Numbered from the stretch's first letter, positions 50,363 through 61,957 are shown. The stretch is DNA of 64,000 nt from Tamarix chinensis (GCA_030549775.1 CM060175.1:5394564-5458563); one strand, 5' to 3'. The notes: generated from the letters alone by a model not told the origin. Translations and numbers: made by a program.

Positions 50363-53300
50363 TATGATACCTCACCCTTTTGTGTAATTGATGGATGATA
50401 AATTTTGACAAATTTTGGGTTTTTGATTTAATCAAATGTTATGATTTGATTTAGAATAAAAATTAAATTGAAATCATCTTGAAAAATGAAGTTTATTGAG
50501 TTTTATAGGCAAACCCATCAACAGGTTCTATGAACCGATCATCTGGTTTATCATTTTAGCTAAATTGAGTTCCTCGACCAAACTGATCGACTGGTTGGGG
50601 TAAAACCAATCGACTAGTGGATGAATAGTCAACTAGTATACCTAAATGGATTGACTGTTTTGTCAAGTTGGTCATATTTTTTAAGTTATATTTTTCTAAA
50701 ATTTCTCTTACACTAAAATGGAATCTTACCAACTCATACAAATTTTCCCTAAGAGATTCCTAATCATTTTCATGATCTATTTATCCCAAAATATTGCCTC
50801 AATTTGTTTCGGAGGTCAATTGAGACATATGAGGGAGAGAGATGACCTAAGACATTATCTTCTTCCTCCTCTTCCCAATTCTAAGGTCAATTGCTTCGAC
50901 CTCAACGTGCTTCCAAGCAATTAGAAGATTCATTCCACGATGACCTCCCATTCGTTCTTCCATGTTTGTTAATTATGGTATGTTTGACTTGCGCTCCCTA
51001 GAATCTATCTGTTCTAATTGAATTCAAATAGTCACAAGTAAGATTTTGAGTTGCCTTCCGAACCCTCTATGTTTCCTTTTGATTTGGCTAGCTATAAATA
51101 ACTCTAGTCCTCCATGCATTGCACTTTCTTTCAACCACTAAAAGTGCTCTAAGTTCTGCATTCTCTTATTTTCTTCCATACTTTGAGCACTTGCCAAATT
51201 ATTTTACACATTCTCTTGATCCTACGTCTAGCTCTATCTTATTTTAATTGTTAAGCACAAAGTTATATTTTAGGAAAGTATTGGGTAGTCTAGTTGATCT
51301 TCTCCCTATTTTTGTCTCAAAGGTATGTCCTTCTCCCTTTCTGTTCTCTTTTCAAATTTTGATAAATTTTTGGTATAATACTTGAGTTAAGATTATGGTT
51401 TTCAAGGTTTTACGAGTGGATGTTTTCAAAAATTTGAAAATCCTATTTTTAAGGGGATTTAGCCTACATCAAGTAGGTAATTCTTGCTTCTAAAATATTA
51501 GCATGTGTTACTGCATAAAAGTTTATGCCTTTTATTAGATTATACATGTTGTTATGAAGAAATGGAGTTGTATGATTTACATGTTTAAATGACGTAAATT
51601 GAGAAAAGAGAATGGAAATGGAGAAAATATGCTATAATAATGTTATGGTAAGAAATGCATGATAAATTTGGTTAGAAATATGTAGTTTGATGTTGACACA
51701 TGTTCTAATGTGAGAAGAAATGATTTTTACGCAAGAATCCACATGAAATTTGTGAATTGAGGTTGTGTTAGGGTAAACTGATTGACCGGTTTGGTTAAAC
51801 CGATTGAATAATTCCTAGAACAATCAATTAATTGACCCAACCCATCAACTGGTTCACATGTAATGACCTTGGTCTGGCTCTCTACTTAAACCCATTGACT
51901 AGTTTGGCAAAACTAATCTATTGGCCTATGAATAGTTGACTAGTTTGCCCAAACCAATTGATTAGTTTAAAGAAAGCATGGACTGGTTGAGTTGAACCGA
52001 TCGAATGGTCGACCCAAACCGATCGATTTGTTGGTGCAACAGATCGACTGGTTGGGATGGTTTGCATAATTTGTTGCATTATGGTTCGATTATTTTTGTG
52101 GGTTATGTTTAGGACTATATCACGATTATTAATAGGATGAAATATAGATTTTAACATGGATTATTGGCCTATTTAACGAATTAAAATGGACCATAGCTTA
52201 TGGCATACATTATGAGTAATGTAAAAGTTAAAGCTGTAAATCACTTGTAATTAGTGATAAAATGGGAATAAGAGTAATGGAAATTAGTAAGGACATGGAT
52301 TAAACCCTATGATGGATATGAAACTCATTGGCCAAGGATAAATGATAAATCCACATGGTTGGGGAAAATGGAAATAAAAAGGATCAATACAATTTAGTAT
52401 GGGATTTACTTTGATTTCTTGCATGGGCCTTATATGATCACCCATCCTTATGAATAAAACACTAATAACTTAAAGTGAAAGAAAGTCGAATTGAGTATGG
52501 GTCTAGATGTAATACCTTGAAATTTTGATTAGCCTAATCTCATATTACAAATACCCTAATTTGATTCTAATCCCAATAAAATCTTATTTTAGCCTTAATC
52601 CAATTTCTTAATCCTGGAACCTTAACCAAATATGAATCTTTGACTCGAATAAACCGTATTTTGTAACCCAATCTCAAAAATTTACCACTAATCCTATATG
52701 TTTTGGCTAATTCAAAATCATTTAAGCTAATCCTTAACCTTTTCTCTTTTTTCCTTTTTTTTCTTCCTTTCTCCTTTCTCCCATCAACCCAGCCATGAAA
52801 TTTAACTTGCATTTGCAACTTACATCCTCCCGCTTGCATCATCTCTCATCACCTCTATAGCCATCCTTATCCCTCATCCATCACCCATCTTCTTCTTTTC
52901 TCCTTTCCGATCTACACACCACCTTATCCCCCTGCCATTTCTTTCTCAATATTACGCAACATACACACACAACCATCACCATACCTTGTTGCACCTTATG
53001 TAATTCCATCACAACACATAACCATCACCTCCCTGCCACCCCTAATGACCTGCACCATCCCCCTTCATCACCCATTCGCATGCATTTCCCCTATTTTTCT
53101 TTCACCCATGCACACCCATGTACACACACACACTACACACTCTCCTTCATTCCTCTTTGTTTTGCCTCCATTCTGCCCATATTTGTGTCAAGAATCCACT
53201 ACACAAAGCCCTTTTTCTTTCTTATTCTTCTACTCCTTTTCTTTTCTTATTCCCGCATGGTGGTTCCCTATTTTGTATGATTGAGCTACCTCCATCACCA

Positions 53301-56300
53301 CCAACACCACCATGCACCACCATACACTGCCCAAAGCCGATAGATCAACCAACCAGGGTCACCCCATCTTTCCTTAGCACCGTCGCCGACCACCTCTTCT
53401 TTTCCCTCTTCTTCCTCATGTTTATCACATTTTTGAAAAATGCGCGACCTGTGCACAGCCTTAAGGATGACTGTGCAATACTAAAATTTTCTATTGCACG
53501 TCCGTGCAACCCAGCATGCCTACCAGTACGCCCTCACCCATGTGCATCTATTTGACTTATGCCTTTTTGTCTAGCGATTGAGCACAACCGTGCCACTTCG
53601 CACTCCCTCCTAACGGTGCATAATTCTAACTATCAACCAAGGTGTGCACTCCCTGTAGCATGGTCGTGCAGCCACCCATTTCGATCGTGCACCCCTATTT
53701 TCACTCCCAAATCTTATCTAAATACCACCAAATTTTAAGCATAGTTCCACCATACATTCCACCACATGTCCACACACCTCAAGCTTCCATTTAACTATGT
53801 TTATTTCCATTTTTATCCTCTTTACCTTCATTTCTTCCTTGGTTATACTCTTTGAGCCTAATCATATATCTTGTTATTTTTTGTAGGTGATATTTCGATA
53901 ATCTAGGAAGAGGAGGTCTAGGATTTATGTGCTTAGAGCCCGATGTCCTAGTCGATAAAGATACTAATTGATGTTTTAGGATTTTTGTGTTGCTTGCTTG
54001 TATGGATATGTGTATTTTTCATGATACTGTTTCTATATGATTTAACGTAAGTTGTGGATGATATGTTGTGATTATGTGGAATATGAGAATGGGTAAGAGG
54101 TATGGATATGATATTATTATGCTAATGATATATTTGTAGGAAATATATTTTATGGCATGAAATATAGGCTGAAATAAGCCATGATAAGTGGAATATATAT
54201 ATTTAAGAAGTATGGTGATAAATGGTGGATCTGGGAAAAATAATTATTGTGTAAGGTACAAGATTTTATAAAATAAAGGCTATTGGTTGACTTTAAGGGT
54301 ATTTTGGTCCTTTTGGACTAATAAGAAAATTTTGGTATTTTATGTGTTAGGTAAATTAGAATATGGTAATGATATCCTGAAAAGTGTTTGGAAGCATCAT
54401 TGTTTGTCTTGGGTTCTTCAAAATGAATTAATGGTCTAATTAGGGCATAATAACTTAAAATGATAATGTCATCATTCCATGTGTAAAATCTAGAGGTTAT
54501 TCGGATTCTAAATATGTTGCTAATGTGGCCTTATGAGTATGTATATTGAATATGGTATTCATATGAGTCTTATGGGAAGATTTATAACTACTTATGACAT
54601 TAGGTTTTTGGTAATTATGTGAATAGTACCTTAGATAAGATTATTAATGTATGTGGACGGCATGGGAGTTAGACAATGAATTACGGGTATGATAATAATG
54701 ATGATATTAAAGGATGATATATTATAATTTGTGGTTGAATAATCAATATAGGATAATGAATGCTAGGAGTGCGTAATTAGGGTTTGAAGAGATTAAGGAC
54801 TTTGACCTATGTTATGTGGTTATCTACTTCAATGTATTCGACGTATGTGAATCAATTATGAATAAGATAACAATCATTTAAAGTGAAAGAGCACGAGAGT
54901 AGGGCCAAGGTGATGTTTTCATATTCCGTTCCACTAGAGAGAATAGTGGCTCGAGAACGTTTTACCCCGAAGAAATAATGTTTTAAATATTCATTCCATC
55001 GGAGAGAATAGTGGCTCGGGAGCATTCTATCCCAAAGAGATGATGCTTTTAATATCTATTCCATTGGAGAGAATAGTAGCTTGGGAGCTTTCTACCCTAA
55101 AGAGATAATGCTTTTAATATCTGTTCCATTGGAGAAAATAGTGGCTTAGGAGCTTTTGCCTCGAGAAGGTGTTTTAGTCTGCTTCACCGGATTAAGAATA
55201 GTGGGTCCCTACTTATCATGAAATAAAAATATAATAGTATAAAATATGGAAAAGATACTAAGTGGAAGAGTACATGAGTTAGGACCAAGGTGTTATTTTT
55301 TATATCAGTTTCATCGGATAGAATAGTGGCTCGAGAGCATTCTGCCCTGAGAAGGTGATGTTTTCAGATCCATTCCACCAAATGATAATAGTGACTTTGG
55401 TGTGTTATTCCTAAGAAGATATTTCAAACCATTCTACCAATTTAAGAATAGTTTGGTTCCTGCACTCATCATATATAAAAGAATGAAAATTGTTATATTT
55501 AATAAAGAGGCTTGAATCATTACTTATCTCATGAGATGTTTCATTTATTTAACCATATACTTATCACTTATTGTGTATGCATGTGCTAATTATATCCCTA
55601 ATTTGTTAGTATTGTTCTCTTGCTTAGTACATAGTGTACTGACCACCCATTTCATGGGTGTTTTTCATTCACACGAGCAGGAGACCCTGATTCTTATGTG
55701 CAGGTCTCAAAGATTCTCTAGATAACTATGCTGCCTATGATACATTATGTGGGGATGAGTGATCTTGTCTGTACTAACTATTTAGGTGAAGAGTAATGTT
55801 ATCTGGTAGTTGTATTTACTCAGATACATTTTAGACTCTTTATCCATGGTATCCCCACTTTGTATTTTATTTATTCTAACTTAGATTTATCCTTCAAACT
55901 TATATATTATATTATAAATGTTTCTTTCGTTTCTAATTTTCTTATGGTACTATAAATGATTTTAACCTTGTAATTGATGTAAGGATGGTTGAATAAACTA
56001 AACTTATGTCAATTTCGGTGGTAACCTCCAATATTTTACTTATATGCTTCCACTATGAAGCAAAAAATTTTAGTAGTAAAAATTTGGGTATTACAAGTTT
56101 GGGTTACCCGATCCTCAATTAGCTACCGAGTATTAGTCTGCCTTTGGGAGTTTTTAGTACCTTTTGGTTTTACCTTCGGGTAGGATCTTGAGAGGTCCCA
56201 GTGTTTTACCTACTTTAGACATTAATGATGTACTAGGGGGTATAAATACTAAAGGGTCTACTTACCTAGGTGGTTGGCTTCGGTCTGGACTTATGTCCAC

Positions 56301-57388
56301 TGTGGTGATTGGCTTTGGCCTAAAATTATGTCAACTTGGTGATTAGCTTAGGCCTATACTTTATGTCCTTTAGGGATAGGTTTCCATGGTATATGAGATT
56401 ATAGGGTGGAGCACAGTCTATCGCTCGATGATAACAAAATATGGTTGTTAATTAAGTAATTGATTAGATATAAATGATGATTAAGAGAATGGATAATATT
56501 GGGCAAGAATGGAAGTAATGGTATGATTGGTCAAAAATGAGTAAAGTTAGTTATTACACTTGGTTAATGGTTGACCTAACTACTTGATTATGAAATGGAA
56601 TATAAATGGGTTGAATTACTTATCTCTTACATAGATGAACTAATAGTATAACTTGAGGATGTGGTTAGTTGAAATCAACCCTAGAGGTTATTTGATTCTC
56701 CTTGCCATTAAGTATATATATTCTTATATGGAAAGGTGTTGGGTCTATGTATGGAGTATTCCATTTGTTGGAACTATGCATGATAATATGACTTCATGTA
56801 TTTCTATCTTTATATATGGCCTTATCATGATGTATACTATAATCTATATTTATGTGTGATAAACTGGTATATATGTGTACATTGAGGGAGCAACTTGGCT
56901 TATGCAATACGTAGCGTACTAATGTACCCATTTACTCGTCACCTGCTTATTTCCATGAGTAGAGGACCTTGTGTAGCTTTTCAGGGATGGAAATAAAGAG
57001 CCTACCTTAGTTGGGTTGGGGTTGTGAGCGAGGACATCTAAAAATTTTAGATAGGGTCCGTGGAGGACCACGATATTGTTTTAGGCCTCGTGTCCCAATC
57101 CAGGTTTTGTAATTTCATATTTTAATGTGTATTTTGTAATGATTTGACAAGAACCTATTTGGATTGCTTGTTGTAAATATTTTGGAATTGTTTCAATTAA
57201 ATTATTATTTGAGCACTCTACTGTTTTAGTGTTTTGTTGGTTTAGCCTTATATCTGATATAGGGTAAGTAATAGATATCTAACCTATGTTAGGAACAGCG
57301 GTAACACCCCATTTTTCAAAGTGTTTTATAATTTCACAACATGTTTTTAACAAAATTTTTTGGTAGTAAAAAAAATAGAGGTTTTATA
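50363..57388 (+). mobile_element. C2: C-family solo LTR, interrupted by D3
   Basis: This plus-strand copy matches the complement of C1 at both ends (start TATGATACCTCACCC, end worn to GGTTTTATA). Without D3 it is 3438 bp, almost equal to C1. The flanks ATTTC (50358-50362) and ATTTA (57389-57393) match 4/5. It contains arrays of CGATTGGTT-type units (50510-50670, 51775-52055), the AACTTAAAGTGAAAGA box (52467-52482), TGGCTT...GGCCTA tandem units (56260-56370), and an ATACGTAGCGTACTAATG palindrome (56908-56925). Confidence 0.82.
52508..56095 (+). mobile_element. D3: D-family solo LTR nested in C2
   Basis: It starts TGTAATACCTTGAAATTT and ends TTGGGTATTACA, 3588 bp. The flanks CTAGA and AGTTT do not match, so the duplication has decayed or the element recombined. 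Comparison with C1 (8560-8600) shows that the C sequence GAGTATGGGT...TTACCCGATCC is split exactly here. Contents follow D1: a pyrimidine block (52740-53560), GCAC...GTGC hairpins (53440-53690), the TTTAAAGTGAAAGA box (54877-54890), two blocks of GTTCCA...AATAGTGGCTCG units (54925-55205, 55300-55460), and the GTACATAGTGTACTGACCACCC palindrome region (55626-55650). Confidence 0.8.
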
Positions 57389-57835
57389 ATTTATTTATAC
57401 ATACCTTTAGGGGGGCATAATTCCTTATCATAGATGCTTAAACCCTTGACACAATCTAAGGGGTAGACATGCCATATTTGTTACACTCATGTTATTCGTT
57501 GATAATATTAAGTGTGACTGATATGCTTATGTTTTAATTAAGAATGCACATATCATGAGAGGGAGCTTCACTCCCTATAAATTTAATTCCTTTTGCACTT
57601 ATTTATTTATTGGAGATATCACTTGGTGGAGCCCATTCATTTTGTTGATGACAAAAGGGGGAGAAAGTGTAGAAATATATTATGTGATGTACTTGTGTGC
57701 TTTTATATGCAAAATGGTAATTATATGATTTTTTTTAATTTAGGAAGATGTAGTGATTTTCAATTTCACACCCCTATTCATCATCTCTCCTAGTATTTAT
57801 CACCTTTTTGTTTTCCATCATAAAAAAGAGAGATT
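57389..57835 (+). mobile_element. Copia 3' internal end with polypurine tract
   Basis: This resumes the Copia element after C2. It holds the TTGATGACAAAAGGGGGAGA string (57643-57664), a signature of the 3' end of SIRE-type elements, and ends in a purine run AAAAAAGAGAGAT immediately before the right LTR, fitting a polypurine tract. Confidence 0.7.
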
Positions 57836-58510
57836 GTTGACCTCATAGAGTGCTCAACCTTTGTTTTGATGATAAGTTGATAACAAACATAATTATATAT
57901 TTGACTTATTTAGGTTAAGTGTGCATGTGTATCATATAAAAAATTGAATTATTAAGCACTTAACTAAGTCAATGAATATTAAGAAGATTAAGTTTTCAAA
58001 TCATATTTTAAGCACAAGTTAAAGATTAAGAAGTTAGATAAATACAAGACTTCAAGCTTTTGGTGATATCTCTAAGTCTTAGGTTTTTCTTGTAATATGT
58101 TGAGTTATCAAGCACTTAAGTTTTTCAATGATTTAATGTTTCTAATCTAATTCAAAAATTATTTTAAAAGGTCTTAAAATGATTTTATGCATAAAATATA
58201 TTTCCAAGTGTCTGTGCAAAGAGATTTTCAAAATTAGTCTTTTCTTAATCCCTTTTGCATTTAAGCTGACTTTGAGAATTAAAAAAAATTCATAGATATT
58301 ATTTTGGCTGAATAATACAAATTTAGAAAGTTTAAAAATGTCTAATTTATAGTATAAAAGATGACACTCAATTTTGAGTTATGTAACTCAAGTTATGGTA
58401 TTTTTTAAATAAAGGTGCGTAATAGTAAAAATTATCCTAATTAAGGATTGTTTCTAAACCCATTGATTGGTTTACTTTTTTTTCTTTATTTAAAAAAAGT
58501 TCTAAGTCAA
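57836..58510 (+). mobile_element. Right LTR of the Copia element, truncated
   Basis: It starts TGTTGACCTCATAGAG and matches the left LTR (46686 onward) for about 650-680 bp, after which the two diverge. About 0.85 kb of the 3' part is missing or unrecognisable, so no right target duplication can be read. Divergence between the two LTRs is visibly high, so the insertion is old. Confidence 0.75.
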
Positions 58511-58937
58511 AAAGTTATCCCTTACATTGAAATCACTATGAGAATCATAAATGCTTAATAAGTATTGAAGCTTACATTGAAGTTATTGAAAGCTAATAGT
58601 TGTTGATATTTATATCTTACAATATTTTTTTAGGGGATATATCTTACATTGGTATTACTAAATAATGAAAATGTCATATAATCTTGTGATTATGACATTG
58701 GCAAATAATGCTTAAAAGCCTTTTTAGCATGCATTTCAAAAAAAAAAAAGATTATTATAATTGTAATGCAATCAAACTTTATAAGTGTCTTGATTACCGA
58801 ATACCATATGATCGTAGATCTTATATAAGTGTTCTAGCTAAAGTTATTTAAGGTAAATTTTTGCAAAATTGCAAAACTTATGGAGAACGTTTGAAATAAG
58901 AGACAAAACCTGATATAAAAAAAAATAAGAAAGAAAG
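58511..58937. other. AT-rich spacer, nothing recognised
   Basis: This is degenerate sequence after the truncated LTR, possibly rearranged LTR DNA. No frame or repeat match was found. Confidence 0.4.
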
Positions 58938-59195
58938 AAATAAAAGTTCTATTTAAGTACATTGACATTTGACTTAATATTTTTTGAATGACATATGTTT
59001 TCAACAATTCCATTTGGATACCTTCAAATTTTAAATTAGTTTCACTTGAATACCTAAATGATAAAGATAAATTTCATTTTTTATTCAATTTGAATGCTCA
59101 AGTGAAACTAAATTTAAATGTAAAGTTACCTAAGTAGAATTATTAGAAAAAATATTAAACCAAATGTTAAGGTACCTAAATAAAATTTATCAAAA
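58938..59195. mobile_element. Foldback (MITE-like) element, about 258 bp
   Basis: The two halves are inverted copies of each other over about 125 bp. ACATTTGACTTAATATTTTTT at left pairs with the complement of AAAAAATATTAAACCAAATGT at right, and AGTTTCACTTGA at left pairs with TCAAGTGAAACT at right. Size, AT content and structure are those of a MITE or foldback transposon. It lies about 1.1 kb upstream of the AARE start. I could not define a target duplication. Confidence 0.75.
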
Positions 59196-59610
59196 AAATA
59201 AAAAAGAAACCCACTTATTCATTTTATCTTCATTTCTTTTTCATCTATGTTATTTACATTCATTTTAAAATGATATTATAGTACCTTCTTTATTATATTA
59301 ATACACTAATATATACGCTTTTGAGTGAGGACTAAATTGTAACATTACTTTTTATTTCAAAACTTGTTCCATGACATAATTCATATTATGAAAACTTAGA
59401 CAAATTAAATATTATATTTCTTACTATATTCTTTTATTCATTATATTAATAATCAAGTTAATAAAAACATTATTTTGTGAAAATATATTAATTATTTTAC
59501 ATATTATTTTTTAAATTTATTCTTTTAATCATTATACATGAGTTAAAAGTATCCTAATACATATTCAATATATCCGAGTGTATTAAACATCGTGCACTTG
59601 GAAAACATAA
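59196..59610. other. AT-rich upstream region, nothing recognised
   Basis: This is very AT-rich intergenic DNA between the foldback element and the tandem duplication. No supported feature. Confidence 0.4.
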
Positions 59611-60035
59611 AATATATAATTACTATTATAGTAGATACAATCGCCATATAAAAAAATATAAAAAAAACATAATAATTGATATAATCGGCATAAAAATATA
59701 TATAAACTACATAACACACACAATTTGTATAAAAATTGGCCTCATATAGTGGTAGGACTAATTACCATATAGATATACATAATTACTGTATAAGTTGATA
59801 TAATTACTACAATAGATCACATAATTATTTTGAAAAATTAGTATTATAGAAGGTACAATCACCACAAAAATATGCATACTAAACACCGTAACTAACATAA
59901 TCAATATAAAAATATATATATAAAAACTACATTAACACTTATAATGCCTATAAAAATAGTTGCCGGATGGTGATAGATATACTTATCATATAAATCTATA
60001 TAATTAATATATAAGTTGAAATAATTATTCTGAAA
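59611..60035 (+). repeat. Tandem duplication, period about 223 bp
   Basis: TTATAGTAGATACAATCGCCA-like sequence at about 59624 recurs as TTATAGAAGGTACAATCACCA at about 59847. TATACATAATTACTGTATAAG at about 59774 recurs as CTATATAATTAATATATAAG at about 59997. The two units are clearly diverged. The array ends about 250 bp before the candidate AARE start codon. Confidence 0.7.
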
Positions 60036-60280
60036 ATGACAAAATTTTATGACAAAAAATGCTAAAATACAAATATATTTTTATGTCAACAGTATATAAA
60101 TTTATATTTTTATTTAAAAAAATTATGATTATCTACAAAAAAAATACTTTAAACTCAAAATAAATTATTTTTAAAATAATGATGACCTCACCCGCGTATT
60201 CAATGTGTATGTAATAATTTGTCGGGGTACTGTCAGATGAGATCGTATGGGTAGCCCGAGAAATTACGAAAACACGAAAA
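60036..60280 (+). promoter_or_regulatory. Probable AARE promoter/leader
   Basis: AT-rich DNA gives way to sequence of average composition at about 60180, where the gene seems to begin. TATATAA occurs near 60094-60100, about 180 bp upstream of the ATG, and is the only TATA-like string well placed. Called from position. Confidence 0.35.
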
Positions 60281-60519
60281 ATGACGGGATTCTCATTCGT
60301 TTCGTACCCAATTGCTGGGTTACCACTTACCGGCATGCAGCAGCTGCACATGCTCCCACTCTCGACAGAATCTCAATCGTTTCGTATCCAATTTCTGGGT
60401 TATCATATCAGCATCAGCAGCAGTCATTCCTGCTCCCACTCTCGACGCCTCTTTCATTCTCTTGCTTCCTGTCAATCCTATCGGTCAACCATCATCGGTC
60501 GCCGTTCTCTATATACTGC
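60281..60519 (+). CDS. Candidate first exon of AARE: transit-peptide-like N-terminus
   Basis: An ATG in good context (AAAAATGACGG) opens 79 codons plus two bases, followed by a strong donor (GC|GTAAGA at 60520). Joining to the acceptor TTTCTTGTAG at 61682 restores the frame of the clear AARE exon with no stop. The encoded segment has a single acidic residue, many Ser, His and Arg, and an Arg-rich end, as expected of an organellar targeting peptide. Plant AARE proteins are known mainly from cytosol and nucleus, and acyl-peptide hydrolase activity has also been linked to chloroplasts, so two forms are conceivable. The exon contains an 80-bp tandem duplication read in two different frames. Alternatively it is a non-coding leader exon and translation starts at 61735. 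Confidence 0.5.
60289..60448 (+). repeat. 80-bp tandem duplication in the candidate first exon
   Basis: Unit 1 (60289-60368) and unit 2 (60369-60448) share CTCATTCGTTTCGTA/CTCAATCGTTTCGTA, CTGGGTTA and TGCTCCCACTCTCGAC at a constant 80-bp offset. Since 80 is not a multiple of three, the second unit is translated in another frame. Confidence 0.9.
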
Positions 60520-61682
60520 GTAAGATACTTCCTAAATGTTTTACCTTGCTTTCGGTGGTGTTGAATGAATTTCTTTCATTTAGTGCCTCTACTCTCATTC
60601 AACGGCATGTACCTCAGACATTTTCATCTTGTAAATTACCTTTTGCCTAATTAACTGATAGGTTACTGAGTCATACTAGTTGTAATCTGGCATCTTGATC
60701 TGTGTTTTTATTGGTCTTCTGGGATTTGACGTAATAGAAAACATGGCAAATGGGTTTGGATCTTTAGAATCAGCATTGAAATTGATCCGGGGATATTTGC
60801 GTGCGAAGTTAGCCGAGATAACCTTTCCACTGTGGTGCGAGTCGTCAGGAACTCAGGATTAATTCAGAATCTTCAAACGTGGTGGTCTGAGTGAATGGAT
60901 GAGACAATATCCCGCCGGAAGTTGGTCAGAGTTCCCTAATGTCGGAGAGATCGTCGTTCCTTTTTTTCTAGACATCACTTGCTTGACTGAGCAAAACTTT
61001 GGAAGTAATATACCCCTATGTAACTGATACCATTTTTTTGATATCCAGATCAAAGATTAAATTTGTTGTGTTTGACAAACACTTCGACTAAAAAGGAAAA
61101 GAACAAGATGACTTTTATTGTTGATTTCACTGATAGTTGTTCACATAATCTTTCATTGGCCATAACAACATTTGTTTTATGTGTCATATCATTTTCTACA
61201 AGTGAGTACTTACTATTGCCTCCCGCGCTGCCCCCAAAATTCGACAATTCATCATTCTCAGTGTAAGTGTCTAGGAAAACAATATTTAAAGGATTACATT
61301 GTTTGACAGATCTGTTCTCCCTTGTGAAGGTTTCTATCATGATGAATGAATCCTCACTCAAAGAAAGTAAGTAAACAACCATTTCCATGTGGAGTAACTA
61401 GCAAGACTCTTGGGCTTAAAACTGTTGAAATGACTCATAAACTGTAATGTATTTATCATTGCAGTTTGAATTAATTTTCATTTGATGCTTTCATCTGGTT
61501 TTTGGGGAAATAGTGGAAGAATTTCTGTGCTTCACATGTTTGCATTATCAATACTAATATTTGTGAGTGACAATTAGTACTTGTTTGGGACATGCCTTAA
61601 GATACAATTCTTGGTGTTCAACAGCTGCAAAATGCAATATGCTGCTTTTGTTGTTAATATTACCTGTTATAATTTCTTGTAG
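60520..61682 (+). other. Probable AARE intron 1
   Basis: It is bounded by GTAAGA and a T-rich TTTCTTGTAG. It contains a 40-codon frame starting with ATG at 60744 and antisense frames (61050-61388), none with a recognisable domain. An alternative acceptor CTGTCCAG at 61705 would break the frame with the upstream exon, so it would suit only a non-coding first exon. Confidence 0.5.
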
Positions 61683-61852
61683 TAATCGATTGTCTACCTG
61701 TCCAGCCACGGAAACTCCTGGTGTTGTATCTTCAATGGAACTGCCATTGGGTGTGGGCACACAACCAGAGTATGCTTCTCTGTCAAAATTACTTCTGGAA
61801 TTTACTACCATCTCGAGTATTAGTAAGGCTTGGGCATTCAAGTCAGATACTG
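61683..61852 (+). CDS. AARE: Acylamino-acid-releasing enzyme, exon with conserved N-terminus
   Basis: From the ATG at 61735 the exon encodes 39 residues plus one base. The stretch EYASLSKLLLEF...SKAWAFKSDT corresponds to the N-terminus of plant acylaminoacyl-peptidases (EC 3.4.19.1, peptidase family S9), which remove N-acylated residues from peptides and degrade oxidised or glycated proteins. It ends at the donor ACTG|GTATGG (61853). The frame is open upstream to the acceptor at 61682, allowing the extended form. If translation starts here the product is the classical cytosolic form. The antisense frame at 61554-61970 is a shadow. Confidence 0.85.
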
Positions 61853-61957
61853 GTATGGCTGTATCCTGCATCAGTACATTTGTTTTGTAACATATGAGAG
61901 CATGTGTTCTTGTCATTCCAACTTCCATCTCTGTACTTCTCATTTCTTTATTTGCAG
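61853..61957 (+). other. AARE intron 2 (105 bp)
   Basis: It begins GTATGG and ends TTATTTGCAG. Removing it joins phase-1 ends to give an uninterrupted reading frame (Asp-Thr-Gly-Lys-Ser-Ser) that fits the family. Confidence 0.85.

Noticed and set aside
60744..60866. 40-codon frame starting MANGFGSLES
   Set aside because: It lies inside the probable first AARE intron, is short and matches nothing I know. It could be an upstream frame in an alternative transcript, but this is unsupported.
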